NCBI GenBank assembly: GCA_963742035.1
Contig: CAVUKH010000013.1
Span: 62,001 to 126,000, forward strand
DNA: 64,000 nt
Source: Bog-473 sp963742035
Lineage (GTDB): Bacteria > Actinomycetota > Acidimicrobiia > Acidimicrobiales > RAAP-2
Direction: 5' to 3'
Under the pieces are notes generated by a model. The model saw nothing but the letters and a program-made list of their open reading frames with translations, did no database searches and had not been told where the DNA came from. Both the position numbers and the translations under genes were made by a program. The first letter of the stretch is position 1. Each line of letters starts with the position of its first letter. Shown piece by piece: positions 36,019 to 44,673 of the stretch.

Positions 36019-36047
36019 GTCGTGTGTCTTCACTGCAGACACACGAC
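36019..36047. promoter_or_regulatory. Perfect 11-bp inverted repeat upstream of the AhpD-like remnant
   Basis: GTCGTGTGTCT (36019-36029) and AGACACACGAC (36037-36047) are exact inverse complements with a 7-nt spacer. An AGGAGG ribosome binding site follows and the small gene starts at 36064. It could be an operator or a hairpin in the leader RNA; there is no T-run for a classic terminator of rdgB. Confidence 0.6.
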
Positions 36048-36063
36048 AACCGAGGAGGACGCG

Positions 36064-36225
36064 ATGACACCCCGCATGACCAACCCAGCCCTGTTGCTCC
36101 CTGAGGCGCTCGAGGCGGCGCTGGCATCGCTGCTGGTGACGATCGGCCTCATCAACTTCTTCAACCGGATCAACGTGGCGACACGGCAGGTCGGGGGGTC
36201 GGTGCCCGTCCCGGTCCCGGCCTGA
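36064..36225 (+). CDS. Short AhpD/carboxymuconolactone-decarboxylase-like remnant with internal deletion
   Basis: A 53-codon gene with a clear AGGAGG. The first ~20 residues (MTPRMTNPALLLPEALEA) match the usual N-terminus of AhpD-like proteins of about 150 residues. The next ~25 (LLVTIGLINFFNRINVATRQ) match their C-terminal helix. The middle, which would carry the catalytic CxxC, is absent. It therefore looks like an in-frame internal deletion and should have no peroxidase activity. Whether the short protein is made is unknown. Confidence 0.6.
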   Translation: MTPRMTNPALLLPEALEAALASLLVTIGLINFFNRINVATRQVGGSVPVPVPA

Positions 36226-36247
36226 GTCGGAGCGCGCCGGGCGAGTC

Positions 36248-37102
36248 TCAGTCGCCGAAGAGCACCGCGGCGAGTCGGCGGTACTCGTCCAGCGGAAAGG
36301 CCTGGCGATCGGCCACGACCTGTACGCAGACGTGATCCGCGCCGGCGTCGTGATGCGCCGCCACGGCCGCCGCCAGCGTCTCGGCGTCACCCCAGGGGAT
36401 CACGGCGTCGATCAGCCGGTCGCTCCCGCCGCCATCAATGTCCTCGTCGCCGAAGCCGAAGGTGCGCAGGTTCTGGGTGTAGTTGGGCAGGCCGAGATAG
36501 GTGCCGGCGTACCCGCGGGCCAGCGCTCGGGCCCGGACCGGGTCCGTCTCCAGGACGACGGCCAGCTCCGGCGCCAGCAGGGGGCCGCGGCCGAGGATGG
36601 CGCGGGCACGCGCCGTGTGCTCGACCGGGACGAAGTAGGGATGCGCGCCGGCGGATCGGGCCGCCGCGAGCTCGAGCATGCGGGGCCCGAGGGCGGCCAG
36701 GACCCGCCGTTGCGGGGGCACCGGCGTGGGCAGCGCGTCGAGAGCGTCGAGGTAGGCCACCACCTTGGAGTAGGGGCGGGAGTAGTCGCCGACGGCGACG
36801 GCGTGGCTGGCCCCGATGCCGAGGAGGAAGCGATCCGGGAACCGCTCCTCGAGCGCGGCGACGCCCGGCCCGATGTCCTCGGGCGCACCCGTCCACACAC
36901 TGACGATGCCGCTGGCCACCGCCACGTGGTCGGTCGAGGCCAGCAGCTTCTCGAAGTGGGACGAGAGCCCGGGGTCGAAGCGCCCCGAGGACCACAAGGT
37001 GCCGTAACCGAGGGCTTCGAGCTCGGGTGCGACGCTGCGGGCGGCATCGTCGGGGTCCCGCCACGAGCCGCTCCACCACACGCCGATGCGGCCGATCTCC
37101 AT
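36248..37102 (-). CDS. LLM-class F420-dependent oxidoreductase
   Basis: A 284-residue luciferase-like TIM-barrel protein. Landmarks are MEIGRIGVWWSGSW at the N-terminus, GYGTLWSSGRFDPGLSSHFE, VASGIVSVWTGAPED, FPDRFLLGIGASHA and KVVAYLDALDALPTPVPPQ, the order found in the MSMEG_4141-type subfamily. By family it uses F420H2 or FMN to reduce an unknown substrate. GTG at 37111 is an alternative start. Confidence 0.9.
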   Translation of the reverse strand: MEIGRIGVWWSGSWRDPDDAARSVAPELEALGYGTLWSSGRFDPGLSSHFEKLLASTDHVAVASGIVSVWTGAPEDIGPGVAALEERFPDRFLLGIGASHAVAVGDYSRPYSKVVAYLDALDALPTPVPPQRRVLAALGPRMLELAAARSAGAHPYFVPVEHTARARAILGRGPLLAPELAVVLETDPVRARALARGYAGTYLGLPNYTQNLRTFGFGDEDIDGGGSDRLIDAVIPWGDAETLAAAVAAHHDAGADHVCVQVVADRQAFPLDEYRRLAAVLFGD

Positions 37103-37160
37103 GGAGGCCACGGTACCGGGCCGCGTCCCGACCGGGCGCGGCGGCCCGTGCCCCGGCCGT

Positions 37161-37976
37161 TCAGTCCAGGTGGAGGAGCCGGGTGGCCGTGCCGCCGAGG
37201 TAGGCCTCGGCCGCCGCGGCGGAGAGAGGCAGATCCCGGGCGGCGGCCACGGCCCGCTCCATCGGCAGGAAGGGGTGATCCGACGCGAAGAGGACGCGAC
37301 CCAGGCCGCGCGTCGAGTCCATGAACGAGACCAGCGCGGGGTCCATGTACCTGGCCAGGTAGGCCGAGTTGGACAGGTAGAGGTCGGGCCACTTCAACAT
37401 GTACTGCATGAGCAGGCTCTCGTAGGGGTGGCCCATGTGGGCGCCGATGACCGTCAGGCCCTTGAAGTCGATGAGTACGTCCTCGAGGAGCTCGGGGTGC
37501 TGGCAGGCCGAGCGCACGCGTGGGCCGGGGATGCCGACGTTGATGGAGACGGGGAGGCCGAGCTCGGCGCAGGTGGCGTAGACGGGGTAGTACAGCTTGT
37601 CGTTCAGCGGGTACTGCTCCACCAGCGGTGTGACCCGCACCAGCACGACGGCAGGGTGCCCGGCCAGGGCACGCAGACGTGTCACCTGCTGCACGGGCCG
37701 CTCGGCGCGGTCGACCGTCAGCGCGACGCGCAGACGGTCCGGGTGGGCGGCCACCGCCTCGAGCAAAGGACCGGTCTCCTCCGATGCGATCCCGGCCGCC
37801 AGCACGCCGACGTCGACGCCGCTCTTGTCCATGGCAACGAGCACGTGTTGCAGCGTGGAGGAGGACGAGAGGTCACCCCCGAGGAGCTCGGGGATGCCTT
37901 CGTTCCCGCTCCGGTCCATGAACGCCGCGGCCGCCGCGCCGCTCAGCGCGTTGACCCACAGGTCGACGACGGTCAC
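37161..37976 (-). CDS. Amidohydrolase-2 family protein
   Basis: A 271-residue TIM-barrel hydrolase. The N-terminus VTVVDLWVNAL replaces the usual DxHxH. Further landmarks are AMDKSGVDVGVLAAGIASEE, LTVIGAHMGHPYESLLMQ and VLFASDHPFLPMER with the catalytic Asp. Weak N-terminal metal ligands make its activity uncertain. The GTG start overlaps the stop of the SRPBCC gene (GTGA); the upstream extension of the frame to 38306 is a shadow of that gene. Confidence 0.85.
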   Translation of the reverse strand: MTVVDLWVNALSGAAAAAFMDRSGNEGIPELLGGDLSSSSTLQHVLVAMDKSGVDVGVLAAGIASEETGPLLEAVAAHPDRLRVALTVDRAERPVQQVTRLRALAGHPAVVLVRVTPLVEQYPLNDKLYYPVYATCAELGLPVSINVGIPGPRVRSACQHPELLEDVLIDFKGLTVIGAHMGHPYESLLMQYMLKWPDLYLSNSAYLARYMDPALVSFMDSTRGLGRVLFASDHPFLPMERAVAAARDLPLSAAAAEAYLGGTATRLLHLD

Positions 37977-38515
37977 GCCGGGCCGGTGGTACCGGGCGCC
38001 GGGGCCGCGTCCGAGCCGGCCGCCTTCGCCGCCGCCTTGGCCTTGGCGGCCCGCAGGTACGCCACACCCTTGGTGAGCGATTCCTTGATGAGCCGGTCGT
38101 TGTCCTTGGAGATGAAGGCGTGGACGCGCTTCTCGAACAGGGCGCGCAGAAACGGGTTGAAGGCGTGGTAGGTCTCGGAGAAGTGGACCCTCGTGGTCCC
38201 GTCCCCTCTGTCCTCCAGCCGGGTGTGGCCTTCGGCCTCGGACAGCAGCGGGCGCCCGACGGCGTTGTACTTCCACGAGACGTTCGGCTTCACCTCGGTG
38301 AGCCACTCCCAGGACTGGCCCTTGCCGCCGGTCAACAGGTACTTCGGGACGCGGAACGTGCAGTGGCGGATCAGGCCCTCCCCGACGGCGTCACCGGGGT
38401 GGAGGATGTCGATCGTCACGTCCCCCGTCTCGGTATGGGGGATGCGGGCCCAGAAGAGCTGCCACAGCTCGTCCACGCCGGCCTCAATGTCGACGTGGTA
38501 CTGGTGCGCCTGCAC
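37973..38515 (-). CDS. SRPBCC (START/Bet v1-like) family protein
   Basis: A 180-residue protein with the helix-grip fold. The N-terminal strand and helix is HQYHVDIEAGVDELWQLFWA; a central KGQSWEWLTEVKPNVSWKY and TRVHFSETYHAF follow; the long C-terminal helix is near FEKRVHAFISKDNDRL. The tail is Ala/Lys-rich. It binds a hydrophobic ligand by family; the ligand is unknown. Coupled to the amidohydrolase by a 4-nt overlap, which suggests a shared substrate. Confidence 0.8.
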   Translation of the reverse strand: MQAHQYHVDIEAGVDELWQLFWARIPHTETGDVTIDILHPGDAVGEGLIRHCTFRVPKYLLTGGKGQSWEWLTEVKPNVSWKYNAVGRPLLSEAEGHTRLEDRGDGTTRVHFSETYHAFNPFLRALFEKRVHAFISKDNDRLIKESLTKGVAYLRAAKAKAAAKAAGSDAAPAPGTTGPA

Positions 38516-38598
38516 CGGCTCACCCTATCCGCCGACCTGACGCGGACGTCAGGTCGAGTGGGCGGAAGGACGGCCGGGACGGCTGCCGGAGGGTGGGC

Positions 38599-39204
38599 TC
38601 AGGAGGGCGGGAAGGGCGTGCCGTAGTGGTTGAGGTGCGCCTTCTCCGGGAGCGGGTGGCGGCGGGGCGGGCCCAGCGGCCCGGCCAGGTGGCCGAGCGG
38701 GATCACGGCGACCGGCACGATCTCGGGCGGCAGGCCCACGAGATCCGCGAGCTCGTTCCCACCCAGGACCGGGAGCGTCGTCAGGGTCGATCCGAGTCCG
38801 AGCGCGTGGGCGGCCAGCAACAGGTTCTGCACGGCCGGAAAGACGGACGCGCCCATCGCCTCCGGGTACGTGAGGCGGGTATCGCCGCACACCACCACGA
38901 GCACGGGGGCGGCGGCGACGCCGCCGGTGGCCCCGTGGTGGACGTCCCGCAGGAAGGCGGGGGAGAGGCGTTGCTCCTCGAGAGCCCTGGCGCCGCCCTC
39001 CCAGATGCGTGCGGTCAGCGCGCCGATGGCGGCGCGCTGACCGGCGTCGCGTACCACCACGAACACGAACGGCTGGCTGTTCTCCGCGCTGGGCGCGTGC
39101 GTCGCCGCGGTGAGGATGCGCGCCACGGTGGCATCGTCGACGTCGTCGGGGAGGAACGAGCGGGCGGCCCGCTGGGTGTGCACCACCTCGAAGAAGTCGG
39201 GCAT
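38599..39204 (-). CDS. Nitroreductase-family flavoprotein
   Basis: A 201-residue FMN-dependent oxidoreductase. The motif TQRAARSFLPDDVDDATVAR marks the N-terminus with the FMN-binding RxxRxF pattern; THAPSAENSQPFVFVVV is the second FMN contact; AVQNLLLAAHALGLGSTL and VAVIPLGHLAGP close the fold. Substrates of the family range from nitroaromatics to quinones. The long upstream extension of the frame to 39417 covers the repeat region and is not coding. Confidence 0.9.
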   Translation of the reverse strand: MPDFFEVVHTQRAARSFLPDDVDDATVARILTAATHAPSAENSQPFVFVVVRDAGQRAAIGALTARIWEGGARALEEQRLSPAFLRDVHHGATGGVAAAPVLVVVCGDTRLTYPEAMGASVFPAVQNLLLAAHALGLGSTLTTLPVLGGNELADLVGLPPEIVPVAVIPLGHLAGPLGPPRRHPLPEKAHLNHYGTPFPPS

Positions 39205-39336
39205 AGCGGCCGATGGTAGCGATCCCCGGACTGGGGCCCGGTCCCGACCGCGGATTGGGTGCCGTTGCGGCGACCCGCTACCTTGGGCGCTGCCGCGGCC
39301 CGGGCCGGGCCCGCCGGGACCGAGTGACCAGTATGG

Positions 39337-39387
39337 ATCGGCGGTCGGGGAGAATCGGCGGTCGGGGAGAATCGGCGGTCGGGGAGA
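39337..39387. repeat. Three 17-bp tandem repeats upstream of the MaoC pair
   Basis: ATCGGCGGTCGGGGAGA is repeated three times exactly with a 17-bp period and ends 11 bp before the GTG start of the first MaoC gene, so it lies across or next to its ribosome binding site (GGAG) and leader. Confidence 0.75.
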
Positions 39388-39398
39388 GGAGACAGAGG

Positions 39399-39914
39399 GT
39401 GGCAGACGACGGCGCATCCCTCCAGGACGTGCTCAAGAGCATCATCGGGCAGTCGACCGGCACGTCCAAGGTGATCGTGGAACGGGGACCGGTGCAGCAC
39501 TTCGCCGACGCCCTGCTCAGCGCGAGCCCGATCTACCACAACCCCGAGGCCGCACGGCAGGCCGGCTTCGACAACATCCCCGCACCCCCCACGTGGCCCT
39601 TCGCCATGGAGTTCTCCGGCAAGTTCGCCGAGGTCCAGCCGAAGGACGGTCCGACCCCCAATCCGCTCATGACCGCCATGGGGCCGCTCATGGCCAAGGG
39701 TGGCCTGATCCTCCACGGCGAGCAGGAGTTCCTCTACCACCGGCCCATTCAGGTGGGCGACGTGTTGATCGGCGACGGCGTCATTTCGGACGTCTACCAG
39801 AAGGAGTCCAAGGGGCGGACGATGACCTTCATCTGCTCGGAGACCCGGTGGACCGAGGAGTCGACGGGCGAGCCGGTCGTGACGGCGCGCACCAACCTGA
39901 TCCACCGGGCCTAG
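39399..39914 (+). CDS. MaoC-like dehydratase, HadA-type subunit
   Basis: A 171-residue hot-dog protein of the FAS1_DH/MaoC N-terminal type. Landmarks are ASPIYHNPEAARQAGFDNIP, APPTWPFAMEF, LHGEQEFLYHRPIQVGDVL and TGEPVVTARTNLIHR. In mycobacteria the HadA protein of this type binds substrate and pairs with a catalytic HadB. The next gene has that active-site motif, so the pair likely forms a heterodimeric (3R)-hydroxyacyl dehydratase. GTG start. Confidence 0.87.
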   Translation: MADDGASLQDVLKSIIGQSTGTSKVIVERGPVQHFADALLSASPIYHNPEAARQAGFDNIPAPPTWPFAMEFSGKFAEVQPKDGPTPNPLMTAMGPLMAKGGLILHGEQEFLYHRPIQVGDVLIGDGVISDVYQKESKGRTMTFICSETRWTEESTGEPVVTARTNLIHRA

Positions 39915-39943
39915 GCCAGAGCAAAGCGACGGAGGTCGAGACG

Positions 39944-40366
39944 ATGGGTGAGAAGAAGCTGTCCTTCGAGGACGTGCAGGTGGGAGACGAGGCGCCGGTC
40001 ATCACGCACACGCTGACGCGGACCGACCTGGTCAAGTACGCCGGGGCGTCGGGGGACTTCAACCCGATGCACCACGACGAGGTGGCGGCCCAGAAAGCCG
40101 GCCAGCCCAGTGTGTTCGGTCACGGCATGTTCTCCATGGGCCTGCTGGGCACGGCGTTGACCGATTACGTCGGCGTCGGCAACATCACGCGCTACCAGGT
40201 CCGTTTCGCCCGTCAGACCTGGCCCGACGAGGTGCTCTCGTCCAAGATCGTCGTCACCGCCAAGCGCGAAGAGGAGGGCAGGAGGTTGGTGGACCTCGCC
40301 GTCACGCTGTCCAACGGCGAGGGCGAGGACAAGCTGGTGGGTGAGGCGACGGCCGCCCTGCCCTGA
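39944..40366 (+). CDS. MaoC-like dehydratase, HadB-type catalytic subunit
   Basis: A 140-residue hot-dog protein with the hydratase-2 motif YAGASGDFNPMHHDEVAAQ that holds the catalytic Asp and His, followed by FGHGMFSMGLLGTAL. It lies 29 bp after the HadA-like gene with GGAGG upstream. Together they would carry out the dehydration step of fatty-acyl or polyketide elongation, or of another hydroxyacyl substrate. Confidence 0.88.
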   Translation: MGEKKLSFEDVQVGDEAPVITHTLTRTDLVKYAGASGDFNPMHHDEVAAQKAGQPSVFGHGMFSMGLLGTALTDYVGVGNITRYQVRFARQTWPDEVLSSKIVVTAKREEEGRRLVDLAVTLSNGEGEDKLVGEATAALP

Positions 40367-40669
40367 CGCTCGCCGACCCGCCCGGTGGGCTCTTTCGTCA
40401 ACACCAGGACAATTCCTGCCTTCACCCACCGAAGGCATCGCACGCCGGGCGCCCGGTGGTCGAACGACCTTCATCCGCAGCTGGCGGTGCAATTGCAGGC
40501 TGCTGCCTCGGCCCTCGGGTCCCCCGCCTCGCGCTGATCCGCCGGCTCGGGGGGCGACAGGCTCCCGGTGGAACCGCTCTCGGCCCGTGAATGGTGAGGG
40601 TCGAGGACCGGAGGGGCGTGCGACCCCCGTAGTCTTTGCACCCATGGCCCACGGCACGGCGGTGTCCCG
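40367..40669. other. Intergenic stretch, no gene recognised
   Basis: This 303-bp gap separates the MaoC pair from moxR. Only shadow frames cross it. It presumably carries the terminator of one operon and the promoter of the next, but I see no distinct hairpin or box. Confidence 0.4.
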
Positions 40670-41635
40670 ATGAGCGTCGTCGACGAGCGCGTCCGCGACC
40701 TGGACCACGCCGTGGCCCTCGGCCAGGCCCTGGTGCAGAACCTCGAGCAGGTCGTGCTCGGCAGCGAGGCGTCACTCCGCGCCGCTGCGGTCGCCGCGCT
40801 GTCGGGGGGCCATCTCCTCATTGAAGACGTGCCGGGCGTGGGGAAGACGGTGTTGGCCCGCGCGCTCGCCACGTCCCTGGGCGTCGAGCTGTCGCGGGTC
40901 CAGGGTCACCCCGACCTGCTCCCGTCCGACATCACGGGCGTGTCGGTCTTCATGCCCGACACCGGCAGCTGGGACTTCCGGCCCGGACCCGTCTTCGCCC
41001 ACATTGTGCTGGTCGACGAGCTCAACCGCACGCCGCCCCGGACGCAGTCCGCGCTCCTCGAGACGATGGAGGAGCGCCAGGTCAGCGTGGACGGCCAGTC
41101 CTGGCCGCTGCCCCAACCCCACTTCGTCATCGCCACGCAGAACCCGCAGTCGCAGCGGGGTACCTTCCCCCTCGTCGAGAGCCAGCTCGATCGGTTCGCC
41201 ATGGCCACACCCATTGGGTACCCGGACGCGGCGCAGGAGGTGCGGTTGGCCCTCCACGGCGGGGGCACCTACGCCCTGGCCGATCTCCGCCCGGTCTGCA
41301 CGCCGCAGGAATGGGGGCGCGCCCAGCGGGCGACCGAGGACGTCGCCGTGCACGAGGCCGTCGCGGCGTACGCGGTGGAGCTCTGCCGGGCCACTCGCAC
41401 GGCACCAGGCGTGCATCTCGGCGCCAGCCCCCGGGCCGCCATTTGGCTCATCCGTGCCGCGCAGGCGCACGCGGTGCTCCATGCCCGGTCCTTCGTGGTG
41501 CCCGACGACGTCAAGGCGGTCGCCGTGGCCTGCCTCTCCCATCGCATCCTCACCGTCGAGGCCGACGCCGGCGCCGGCGAGTCGGCCGCGGTGATCGGAC
41601 GCCTTCTCGAGACCATCGCCGCGCCCAGGTTGTGA
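40670..41635 (+). CDS. MoxR-family AAA+ ATPase
   Basis: A 321-residue chaperone-like ATPase. Walker A is PGVGKT (about 55-60), Walker B HIVLVDELNR (about 111-120), sensor 1 ATQNP, and an arginine-finger region near LVESQLDRFAM. MoxR ATPases act with the downstream DUF58 and transglutaminase proteins in a widely conserved but poorly understood module. First gene of the three, overlapping the next by 4 nt. Confidence 0.93.
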   Translation: MSVVDERVRDLDHAVALGQALVQNLEQVVLGSEASLRAAAVAALSGGHLLIEDVPGVGKTVLARALATSLGVELSRVQGHPDLLPSDITGVSVFMPDTGSWDFRPGPVFAHIVLVDELNRTPPRTQSALLETMEERQVSVDGQSWPLPQPHFVIATQNPQSQRGTFPLVESQLDRFAMATPIGYPDAAQEVRLALHGGGTYALADLRPVCTPQEWGRAQRATEDVAVHEAVAAYAVELCRATRTAPGVHLGASPRAAIWLIRAAQAHAVLHARSFVVPDDVKAVAVACLSHRILTVEADAGAGESAAVIGRLLETIAAPRL

Positions 41636-42534
41636 GCAGCTGGGCGCGACCCGCCCGACCCTGGGCGCCGATCGCCGCGGGTGTGCTCATCACCGGTCTG
41701 TGGTGGCTGGTCGCCCACAACGCCGGCTCCGGCTGGGTCCAGGTGTTGGGGGATCTGGTCTTCGGTGCCATCCTGATCGGGATCGTCGGGCCCTTCGTGG
41801 TGGTGACGCGGGCCCGCGTCACCGTCGCCAGCGCGCCGGGTGACGGCACCGCCGGCGTCGCGGTGCCGGTCTCCGTCGTGTCGCGCAGCCGGCTCCGGGT
41901 CCGTCCCCTCTCGCCGCCCGGCCTCGAGTCCTTCATCGGGCCGCGCGGGCGCCGCGGGCCGGTCGACGAGGCCGTCACGCTGGTGCCGGTCGGCCGCGGC
42001 GTCCACGACTCGGTCGAGCTCGACATCGCCTCGGCCGCGCCGTTCGCGTTGCAGTGGTGGACGAGACGGGTCACGCTCCCCCTGCCCGCGGCGCTCCACG
42101 TGTCGCCCCGTTGCGGCCGGGCGCAACCGGTGCCCCTGCGTCCGGACGACGGGACCGGTGACATGCTCGACCGGCCCCGGTCCGACGAGGGCGTGCCCCG
42201 CGGCGCACGGCCCTACGCGCCGGGCGACAGCCGGCGCCTCGTCCATTGGCGCGCCACGGCGCATACCGGGCGGCTGATGGTGCGGGAGCTGGAGCAACCG
42301 GCGGCCGAACCCGTGACGATCACCGTGGAGCTGCCCCGGGATCCCGACGCGGCCGAACGGGTGGCCGAGGGCGCCCTCGGTTCCGTGGTCGCCCTGCTCG
42401 AACGCGGTGCACCGGTCCTGCTCGGGACCACCGAGGTCTCGGGCCCGGTCCTCGGAGCGGTGGCCGATCGACGCGGCGCCGGGCGCCGTCTCGCCCGCGC
42501 CGTCCCCGGTCCGGGCGGTGGCGTCGGGCCGTGA
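41632..42534 (+). CDS. DUF58 family membrane protein
   Basis: A 300-residue protein with two transmembrane helices near residues 11-57. It ends with the DUF58 signature: RPYAPGDSRRLVHWRATAHT and GRLMVRELE. A VWA-like C-terminal region follows. Function unknown; the gene is the constant partner of moxR. GTG start within the moxR stop. Confidence 0.9.
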   Translation: MSSWARPARPWAPIAAGVLITGLWWLVAHNAGSGWVQVLGDLVFGAILIGIVGPFVVVTRARVTVASAPGDGTAGVAVPVSVVSRSRLRVRPLSPPGLESFIGPRGRRGPVDEAVTLVPVGRGVHDSVELDIASAAPFALQWWTRRVTLPLPAALHVSPRCGRAQPVPLRPDDGTGDMLDRPRSDEGVPRGARPYAPGDSRRLVHWRATAHTGRLMVRELEQPAAEPVTITVELPRDPDAAERVAEGALGSVVALLERGAPVLLGTTEVSGPVLGAVADRRGAGRRLARAVPGPGGGVGP

Positions 42535-44624
42535 GCATCGTGGAGGCGGTCCGCCGGGCCAACCAGCCGGGGGTGCCCGAGGACTCGATCCGGTTGCGGA
42601 TCGCCTGCCTGGGCGCCGTGCTGGTGGCCATCGCGGCCTGCGCCTCCCTCCAGGAGATCGCCTGGACGTCGGCGATCGGCGCCATGGCCCTCGTCTCGGC
42701 CGGCACGGTCTTCTCGCACGCCACCCGGGCCCGCCCGCCGGGGTGGGTGAAGATCCTCGTGGCCCTGGGCGCCCTGGCCGCCTGCATCTGGTTCTTCCAT
42801 GCGGTCAGCGCGCCGGCGGACGGCATCACGTCGATCATCAATCCCTTGACGGTGCTGCTCGTCACCGTCCTGGTCGTCCATTCTTTCCACGTGCCCTCGC
42901 GGCGCGATCTGCTCTTCACGATCGGCGCGTCGGCCGGCCTCATGGCGGTGGGCGGCGCGCTGGCGATCGATCTCCGCTTCGGCCTCTTCGTCGTGGCGTG
43001 GGCCAGCTGCTGCCTGTGGGGCCTGACCGAAATGTGGACCTCGGCCAGCGGTGGGGGGCGTCTCTCCGGGTCGGGGATGGTCCTGGCCCTGGTGGCGTCG
43101 TCGACCGCCGCCGCCGCGGTCTTCCTCGTCCTCCCGGCGCCCGTCGTGTCGTCCCGCGTGTCGTTCATGGCGCGGGCCGGCGCCGGCGGCTCGGTGGGTG
43201 TCCCCGGGGGCCTGGCCGGCGATTCCGGGGTGGCCGCGCAGCTCTCCCGCGCCGGCACGCCGACCGGTCGGATTCGCGTCGGCGGCTATCTCGGCTTCGC
43301 TGCCAGCCTCAACACGGCCCTGCGGGGAGGCCTGGGCGACACCCTCGTGATGCAGGTCAGGGCCCAGCGGCCTTCGTACTGGGTGGGGGAGACCTTCGAC
43401 ACATGGCAGGGCCAGAGCTGGACGGCGTCCCAGCCCGTGCCGCGACGCCCTCTGCGCCAGAGCTCACCCTTCGACCTGCCCATCTCCATCGGGAGCGTGC
43501 CCTTCGGGCAGAGCGATCTCCAGACCTTCTACGTCGCGAGCCCGACGGCCAACCTCGTGTTCCACGCCGAGAGCGCACAGGAGCTGTGGTTCCCGGCCGG
43601 CAAGATCTACGTCGCCGGCGACGGCACGATCGTCTCGCCCATCGGTCTGGGCGCCGGATCCATCTACACGGTCGATTCGCAGGTGAGCACCGCCACGCCG
43701 GCGCAACTGCGGGCGGACGACAGCCCGTTCGCGCTCCCCCCGGACATCGCGCGGCAGGAAGTGCAGCTTCCCCACGCCTACCCGCGCGTGCTCGCGCTGG
43801 CGCGCGCCGTCACCGCCCACGACACGACGACCTATGACAAGGTGCAGTCGCTCATTCACTGGATCGGCGCGCACACGCACTACTCGGAGAACATCCCGCC
43901 CCTGCCCGCCGGCGCCGACACCGTGGACGAATTCCTCTTCGGGAACCGGACCGGCTTCTGCGAGCAGATCTCCACCTCGCTCGCCGTGATGCTGCGCGCG
44001 CTCGACATCCCCGCCCGTGAGGCCGTCGGCTACGTGCCCGGTGGCTTCGACCCGATCACCGACCTCTATCAGGTGCACGCCAACGACGCGCACGCGTGGG
44101 TCCAGGTGTGGTTCCCCGGCTACGGGTGGCAGGATTTCGACCCGACGGCGGCCGTGCCGCTCAGCGCGCCCAGTCCCGGGGCAACGGCGCTGCACGACGT
44201 GGCGTCCGCCCTGCGCCGTCTGCCCCTGGTGCCGGTGGTGGTGCTGCTCCTGTCGGCCGGTCTGGTCGTCGTCGGCGTGCGGTGGCGCCGGTCCCGGCCG
44301 ACGACCTGGGCCGAGCGGGTGGCGCGTCGCATGGAGCACGCCGGCCGGCGGGCCGGCCACCCGCGCCGGCCGGCCGAGACCCTGACCCAGTACGCGGCGC
44401 GGCTCGATGCCCTTTGCGGGCCGGAGGCATCGGCGTGGGCCCGGCTGGCCCTGTCGGTGGAGGCCAGCGCCTACGGAGGCCACGATCCGCCGGCCGAGAC
44501 GCAACGCGCCATGGTCGAGGAGGCCGGGCGCTTGCGGCCGCCCCGACGCGCCGCCGCCGAGCCCACCCCTCCCGCACCGGCACCCCCTCCGCCCGTCGCG
44601 GTGGGGTCGGGGGTGCGGGACTGA
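42531..44624 (+). CDS. Membrane transglutaminase-like protein (TgpA type)
   Basis: A 697-residue protein. About six N-terminal transmembrane helices (about 20-205), a periplasm-side transglutaminase core, one further helix (about 565-590) and a cytoplasmic DUF4129-like tail. The triad is complete: Cys477 in TGFCEQIST, His521 in NDAHAWVQVW and Asp535 or Asp537 in WQDFDPT. By family it acts on cell-surface proteins or glycans. Third member of the MoxR/DUF58 operon, again with a 4-nt GTGA overlap. Confidence 0.92.
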   Translation: MSIVEAVRRANQPGVPEDSIRLRIACLGAVLVAIAACASLQEIAWTSAIGAMALVSAGTVFSHATRARPPGWVKILVALGALAACIWFFHAVSAPADGITSIINPLTVLLVTVLVVHSFHVPSRRDLLFTIGASAGLMAVGGALAIDLRFGLFVVAWASCCLWGLTEMWTSASGGGRLSGSGMVLALVASSTAAAAVFLVLPAPVVSSRVSFMARAGAGGSVGVPGGLAGDSGVAAQLSRAGTPTGRIRVGGYLGFAASLNTALRGGLGDTLVMQVRAQRPSYWVGETFDTWQGQSWTASQPVPRRPLRQSSPFDLPISIGSVPFGQSDLQTFYVASPTANLVFHAESAQELWFPAGKIYVAGDGTIVSPIGLGAGSIYTVDSQVSTATPAQLRADDSPFALPPDIARQEVQLPHAYPRVLALARAVTAHDTTTYDKVQSLIHWIGAHTHYSENIPPLPAGADTVDEFLFGNRTGFCEQISTSLAVMLRALDIPAREAVGYVPGGFDPITDLYQVHANDAHAWVQVWFPGYGWQDFDPTAAVPLSAPSPGATALHDVASALRRLPLVPVVVLLLSAGLVVVGVRWRRSRPTTWAERVARRMEHAGRRAGHPRRPAETLTQYAARLDALCGPEASAWARLALSVEASAYGGHDPPAETQRAMVEEAGRLRPPRRAAAEPTPPAPAPPPPVAVGSGVRD

Positions 44625-44673
44625 CGCGGGCCCACTGACCACCGGCCGACCGGCGGTGCACCGTCGACGGTGC

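Noticed and set aside
40367..40669. Small gene between the MaoC pair and moxR
   Set aside because: Frames are short, lack ribosome binding sites and read as shadows.
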